Origin: Euperipatoides rowelli
Taxonomy: Eukaryota; Onychophora; Udeonychophora; Euonychophora; Peripatopsidae
Reading direction: 5' to 3' (one strand)
DNA length: 12,232 nt
Assembly: GCA_003024985.2 (NCBI GenBank)
Contig: PXIH01S0018311.1
A program made the position numbers and the translations under genes. This document shows positions 8,308-12,232 of the stretch, in pieces (the first letter of the stretch is position 1; every line of letters begins with the position of its first letter). The notes beneath the pieces were generated by a model. That model saw only the letters and a list, made by a program, of their open reading frames with translations, had not been told where the DNA came from and made no database searches.

Positions 8308-9225
8308 TCACCCTCCCACCCACCTTTCTCTTATCTCCCACACACTTATACTCCCCAAACACCCTCCCAGCGTCATCCCTAATATTATTAAAAATAACTC
8401 ATAATTTACTTCCGCCATACTCCTCACCCTCTCCTCCATCCTATTACCAAAACTTTCCAAACTGCCTTTCTTTTTAATATACCAATCTCGCTTCATTCTT
8501 CCTACCTCCCTATCTATTTTATTCTTACTTTTCCTTACAAACCTTACAGTAGTTAAATTATGATCAGATATACACCCTTTTTCAACTTCATCCCATATTT
8601 TTATTTCTTCCAAATTATCTCCCCACTCTCTATCCACCAACACATAATCTATCAACTTATTCTGACAACCCATACTCCAAGTTATCTCACCTAAACAACA
8701 ATTACTCAAATTTCCTATATTTAGATCCATATTAAAACAAAACTCCCTTAACAACTTTCCATTATCATTATCCTCCCCTTCAAACTCCTCAATATGCCCA
8801 TTAAAATCTCCCATTACCAAAATCTTAAACCCTTTGCTTCTATATTCCTTTACATCCTCCCCTAAATTTCCTAAAATATTCCCATTTCCACTTAGATTAT
8901 TCTTATCATTAACAGCCAAATAAACTACCTCACAAGCCACCTTCCACTCCCCTATTCCTATTAAAATCCACAATCATATATTCCTTACCCTTTTTAACCT
9001 CACAATCATTATCAAACACTTTATCATTCACCCAAATACTCATCCCACCCCTTTTTTCTCCACCTCCCTATTACTTCCATACCAAATTTCCCCTCCCTCA
9101 AAAACGGCACTTCCTCCCCCTCAAATGAGTTTCCACCACCCCCAAAATACTTAAACCCTCCTCTTCACAAGTTTCCCCTTAACTCTTCCCATATTTCCTC
9201 CCTCCCTGCATATTTATAAAACCAA
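8308..9225 (-). pseudogene. APE endonuclease of LINE-B
   Basis: The domain starts near 9225 with GFGFINMQGGRKYG, followed by the catalytic Glu motif VVETHLRG at about 9136-9115. A stop and frameshift then lead to the 221-codon open piece 8973-8308. In that piece YLAVND is residues 18-23, the catalytic GDFNGH is 55-60, LIDYVLVD is 107-114 and the C-terminal SDHN motif is 136-139. These match the APE/DNase I-like endonucleases that nick target DNA for LINE insertion, and all main catalytic residues are present. The Met at 8973 is internal and not a real start. From about residue 150 the piece passes into the linker. Only the break near 9100-8980 clearly disables it. Confidence 0.88.
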
Positions 9226-9475
9226 ACCCCAAACTCCCCTCCACTAACCTCTCCTCTCTCTTAAAAACACACCTAGACCCATTTCAATATACCTTACCCT
9301 CCCTTTTATCCCTTATTTTTCCACTCAAACTCCTTAACTTTTCCCCTACATAAATCTCCCCATTACTATTGAAGAACACCCCACCACTCCTAAAACAATC
9401 TCTACCTAACCCCTCCCCTATATCCTCAAAAAATACTACCTTTTTACACATACTGTAAATCCCTAATACCCATAT

Positions 9476-9920
9476 TCACTCTAACCACTCTCTGTTTAAA
9501 AGCACCCCTTCCCTATAACTAGGCAAATTTCCCTCCACCCATACCCCTTTCACATAATCCTTTGCCACCCTGATTAAACCCCTCATTCTTTCCAAACATA
9601 CCCCCTCATCAAAATTATATATTTCCCACATTCCCCCTAAAGTAATAACTTCCTCCCCCCTTATACTCTTTGCCACAACCTCCAATAAATTAAAAACATC
9701 CGTTCCTTTTAAAGTTAATCTATACCTATTCTCCCTACACCAATAATCCCCCACCCCCATTACTATTTCATCCCCTAGTAATACTTTCCCTTTAAAAATA
9801 TCCCTTGTTACTCCTCTCCTCCCTTACTTTTCTCTACACTATGATATCTGTCCCAAATTAAATTTCTCCCTTTCCTTATTCAAAAAACACACCTTTTCAT
9901 CCCAAATTCCTATACTCTAA
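9476..9920 (-). pseudogene. Conserved-looking ORF1 or linker region of LINE-B, unrecognised
   Basis: The 94-codon open piece 9760-9476 includes MGVGDYWCRENRYRLTLKG, DVFNLLEVVAKSIRGEEV and VKGVWVEGNLPSYREGV. It extends upstream through one stop and small frame changes (VCFLNKERERNLIWDRYHSV) to about 9920. It lies between the PHD finger and the endonuclease, where the rest of ORF1 or the start of ORF2 should be. I recognise no domain. Its mixed, non-repetitive residue content and length in such a broken element suggest true coding ancestry. LINE-A is truncated downstream of it, so it cannot be checked against that copy. Confidence 0.5.
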
Positions 9921-10293
9921 TACTACCCGTTTCATTTACATCTATTTCTCCCACTAAAACACTCTCATCATTTAATAATACTATAGCCCCCTCCTCTCCT
10001 ACCATCTCCCCCTTTCCTACTCCCTTTCCCCCTAAAATACCCTTACTCTCTAATTCAACACTTTATATAACTAAACCCTCCTCTACTCTTTTTAACCTAA
10101 CCATCCATTTATCCTCCTCTCCCTCCTTCTTTACATCTGCGCCTATCCCTCCCTTAACATCCAATCCTTACACATTCCTCCCATTCCCCTTCATTTCACT
10201 CTATTCATCCAACTTATCCTTTCATACACCTTTTCCAACTCCCCTTTACACCATATTTCTTTTAAAAACCCTAAAACCTTTCAAATCGTCCAA

Positions 10294-10412
10294 ACATGCC
10301 CTACAGAACATCATATCCTACTCCCCTCCTTTCCCAGACCCACACATTTCATGTGAAACCACACATCACAGATATTGCACTTCACCATATCCCTTGTACC
10401 TAAAAACCTACA
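10294..10412 (-). pseudogene. PHD-type zinc finger in ORF1 of LINE-B
   Basis: In sense order: a Cys codon at 10412-10410, then ten residues later KCNICDVWFHMKCVGLGKE with Cys at 10379-10377 and 10370-10368, His at 10355-10353 and Cys at 10346-10344. After a frame change comes FCRACLDDL with Cys at 10305-10303 and 10296-10294. The spacing C-x2-C-x4-H-x2-C with W-F before the His, followed by a final C-x2-C, is that of a PHD finger. The first Cys of the usual eight is not found. PHD fingers in host proteins read histone tails. In retrotransposons they are reported in ORF1 of CR1-like LINEs, where the role is unclear. A TGA stop lies between the middle and final Cys pairs. Confidence 0.7.
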
Positions 10413-10420
10413 CTCCTCTC

Positions 10421-11086
10421 CATAGCTTTCATTACCCCCCTTTTACCACTTCTTTATCCCTTCCCTCCCCCTTCTTTACACCACCACCCCACTTTCCACT
10501 CTTAACTTTCACCCCCCCCCCCTATTTAAATCATTACCCCATAGTATCAAAATTTTCAAAACTAAAAACCCTATATTACACAAAAAAAAAAAAAAAATTA
10601 ATAAACTCCCCAGTAAAAATATTCTTAAAATATCATAAATCTCCTAAAGAAAATCCTTTATACAAAAAGAAAATTATAAAAAATCAATATTTCCAAAACC
10701 GTTAAAATCTCTTTAAACCCCTCTATTTAAAAAAACAGAAACGTTAATTCCCAATACCCCAAAATCTCACTACAGCCTAAAAAAAAATTCCCTTAAACCT
10801 CAAAAATTCAATTAAAAATAAAGCCACCTATAAAACTCCCATTAAAAAATTCAAAATTAAAATAACACCACGCTGCAAAACAATAATAAACAAAAACAAT
10901 TTCTTATTTATTTCCCCCCCCCTCGCCCTCCCCAAATTTTTTTTATAACCCCAAAACCCAAAAAATTTACACAACCAAAACCAAAAAAAAAATTAACCAA
11001 AAATTAAAAACAAATACCTCCCTTGACCTCCTGCCAATGTCTCCTTTAAAATTCAGCAACCAAAAAAACCCTCCATCAAACATGTC
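10421..11086 (-). other. 5' leader of LINE-B
   Basis: No coding motif is visible. The segment keeps the element's strand bias (very few G on the + strand) up to about 11020, and the bias ends close to the candidate target duplication at 11087. It contains A-rich and C-rich homopolymers (A15 at about 10580-10594, a C-run at about 10914-10922). A LINE 5' untranslated region with an internal promoter would be expected here, but I see no specific promoter element. The 103-codon plus-strand frame at 10394-10705 is low-complexity antisense. Confidence 0.5.
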
Positions 11087-11100
11087 GAGAGTTAGGCTTA
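11087..11100 (+). repeat. Candidate target-site duplication of LINE-B, right copy
   Basis: GAGAGTTAGGCTTA follows the 5' end of LINE-B and pairs with GAGAAGTCAGGCTTA at 5934-5948. Confidence 0.65.
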
Positions 11101-11131
11101 GTAGGCTTACCATATTTTTTATTTCTCAAAC

Positions 11132-11312
11132 CAGGACATTCAGGAAGGGGGGGGGGGGGGTTCAGGGGGCCTGGCCCCCCCTGACACCAAAGTTTAAAAA
11201 TATATTCCAATAGCCAAAAAAAAAAAAGCTTATACAATATGAGCTATACTCCCCCCCCCCCCAAAAAAAAAAAATAATAATAATAATTAAAAAAAATATG
11301 GCTATGCACCTG
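11132..11312. mobile_element. Degenerate hAT-like MITE remnant
   Basis: A long G-run (about 11147-11160) is followed by the self-complementary stretch CAGGGGGCCTGGCCCCCCCTG at 11163-11183, then a T/A-rich interior and a C-run. The left edge CAGGACATT and the reverse complement of the right edge, CAGGTGCATAGCC, are weakly alike. It shares CTGACACC and, in reverse complement, AAGCTTTTTTTTTTTTGG and ATAAGCTTTTTTTTTTT phrases with the MITE at 2515-2805. No target duplication is visible, so the exact ends are uncertain. Confidence 0.4.
11274..11287. repeat. Short (AAT)n microsatellite
   Basis: Four to five AAT units follow an A12 run inside the MITE remnant. Confidence 0.6.
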
Positions 11313-11602
11313 GGGACATCAGAGATGCGTTTCTGAGATAATGGAGGGTGAGGGATATGTATTCAGATTAAGGTTATCCTGTGATTTTTTTTTTTTGGAG
11401 GGGAGGTCTTGTGAAATGTTCTTAACTACCTCAGTGGGATACTGAGGCCCGGAAGCAGACGTTTTGATTGTAAGATGTCAATATATTTCTGTAATAGTCT
11501 GAAAATATTCTTTATTTTAAATAAGAAAATAAATTATTTATTTATTTAGCTTTCGAAACCATTCATACTTTTCGTTTGAAATAATTTTACTTTTTTTTTT
11601 TT

Positions 11603-11661
11603 TAAACGAAAATTTTTATGTAGGCTAAATCATTATTAGGCTAAATTTGCATTTTCGTTTA
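11603..11661. repeat. Inverted repeat enclosing a direct repeat
   Basis: TAAACGAAAAT (11603-11613) and its perfect complement ATTTTCGTTTA (11651-11661) flank two direct copies of TAGGCTAAAT (11621-11630 and 11637-11646). This could form an 11-bp stem with a 37-base loop. Further TTTTCGTTTG copies lie near 11569 and 11833. Confidence 0.6.
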
Positions 11662-12232
11662 GGATTTGAGGCATTTTAGGAACATCAACTAAAAACGAAC
11701 TAACAACTTCCTGCAGAGCGTGGCAATAAAACAAACCAGGAAATAAAACAAATCATCGCGTTTTCTCTTTACTCTTGGTCTTGTAAAGAATGGAAATCAA
11801 TGTGAATATTGCTTTAATCTACTCCCATTTATTTTCGTTTGGTAGAAATAAATTACTTATTTAAGCCTACTAAATCTTAAAAAAAAACTATAAAAACCGG
11901 GACAGAACTTGGACAGAATTACAAACCGGTCAAATCAGGAGTACCGGTACCTAGAAAAGGGATCCAATAAGTGACAATTACCGCGTTTTTACCTTTTGTG
12001 CATCTACAGTACAGTATATCATCAATCGATCAAAAAAAAGGATTATTTCGACTCCAGATTATACCCCCCTCCCTCCTCCAGCCCGAAGTTTTAAATACGT
12101 AGTAGGAGTTACGGTTCAGGGTAAGGTTAGGACTGTGTTTTTGTGTTTTTCTGTTTTATTTTTGGTTTTTACTTTTGTACAAGATTACTGTGGTCCTGTT
12201 TCAGGTACTAACCACAACTGTATAAGCGAAAG

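Larger units (their letters stand above)
5949..11086 (-). mobile_element. LINE-B: near full-length APE-type non-LTR retrotransposon
   Basis: This 5.1-kb minus-strand element carries, in sense order, a 5' leader (11086 to about 10420), ORF1 with a PHD-type finger (10412-10294), an unrecognised ORF1 or linker protein (9920-9476), an APE endonuclease (9225 to about 8530), a basic linker, reverse transcriptase (7943-6732), a C-terminal domain with zinc knuckle (6684-6156) and a short 3' end without poly-A. Its ends were placed by similarity to LINE-A and by where the G-poor composition stops; a candidate 14-15 bp target duplication sits at exactly those points. ORF1 PHD fingers are documented for CR1-like LINEs, and a C-terminal knuckle is common in other clades, so I leave the clade open. 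All frames are broken. Confidence 0.85.
11101..12232. other. AT-rich right flank, no gene seen
   Basis: No reading frame, tRNA or other gene is recognised. Composition returns to mixed, without strand bias. It holds a degenerate MITE (11132-11312), an inverted-repeat cluster (11603-11661), several long homopolymers and the perfect palindrome GTACCGGTAC near 11941. Repeated GGACAGAA/GGACAGAAT phrases lie at about 11900-11920. Confidence 0.55.

Noticed and set aside
10394-10705. 103-codon plus-strand frame, Pro/Thr/Lys-rich
   Set aside because: It lies opposite the PHD start and the 5' leader of LINE-B. Its composition simply reflects C- and A-rich homopolymers.
1097-11086. Programmed RNA editing or a bespoke gene system as the cause of split frames
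   Set aside because: The breaks are scattered, differ between the two copies and include stops and catalytic-residue losses. Ordinary retrotransposon decay explains them.

Overview
The window looks like non-coding DNA from a multicellular animal, probably an invertebrate. I see no host gene, tRNA or rRNA. What can be recognised is a stack of transposable elements, all defective: three non-LTR retrotransposons (LINEs) of two families, and two small hAT-like elements. Short AT-rich flanks with homopolymer runs, no operon-like layout and APE-type LINEs support a metazoan source. I cannot name the species.

Layout. 1-1096: AT-rich flank with a degenerate T-rich repeat. About 1097-5944: 'LINE-A' on the + strand, truncated at its 5' end just before the endonuclease. 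It is interrupted twice: by a 291-bp hAT-like MITE (2515-2805, with an 8-bp target duplication) and by a 5'-truncated LINE of another family, 'LINE-C', on the - strand (about 3393-4642). 5949-11086: 'LINE-B' on the - strand, about 5.1 kb and near full length. It belongs to the same family as LINE-A and is flanked by a candidate target-site duplication of about 14 bp (5934-5948 and 11087-11100). 11101-12232: AT-rich flank with a degenerate MITE and a small inverted repeat.

LINE-B carries the family's parts in order: a 5' leader of about 0.65 kb, ORF1 with a PHD-type zinc finger, an unrecognised conserved stretch, an APE endonuclease, reverse transcriptase and a C-terminal CCHC-like knuckle. 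Every reading frame is broken by stops and frameshifts, so nothing here is likely to make an active protein.

The most unusual signal is compositional. LINE-A and LINE-B have almost no C on their sense strand over thousands of bases (for example one C in 1501-1620; one G on the + strand in 10021-10140). Because they lie tail to tail, the window flips from C-poor to G-poor at about 5948. The MITE and LINE-C nested inside LINE-A lack this bias, so it belongs to the LINE family and not to the locus.
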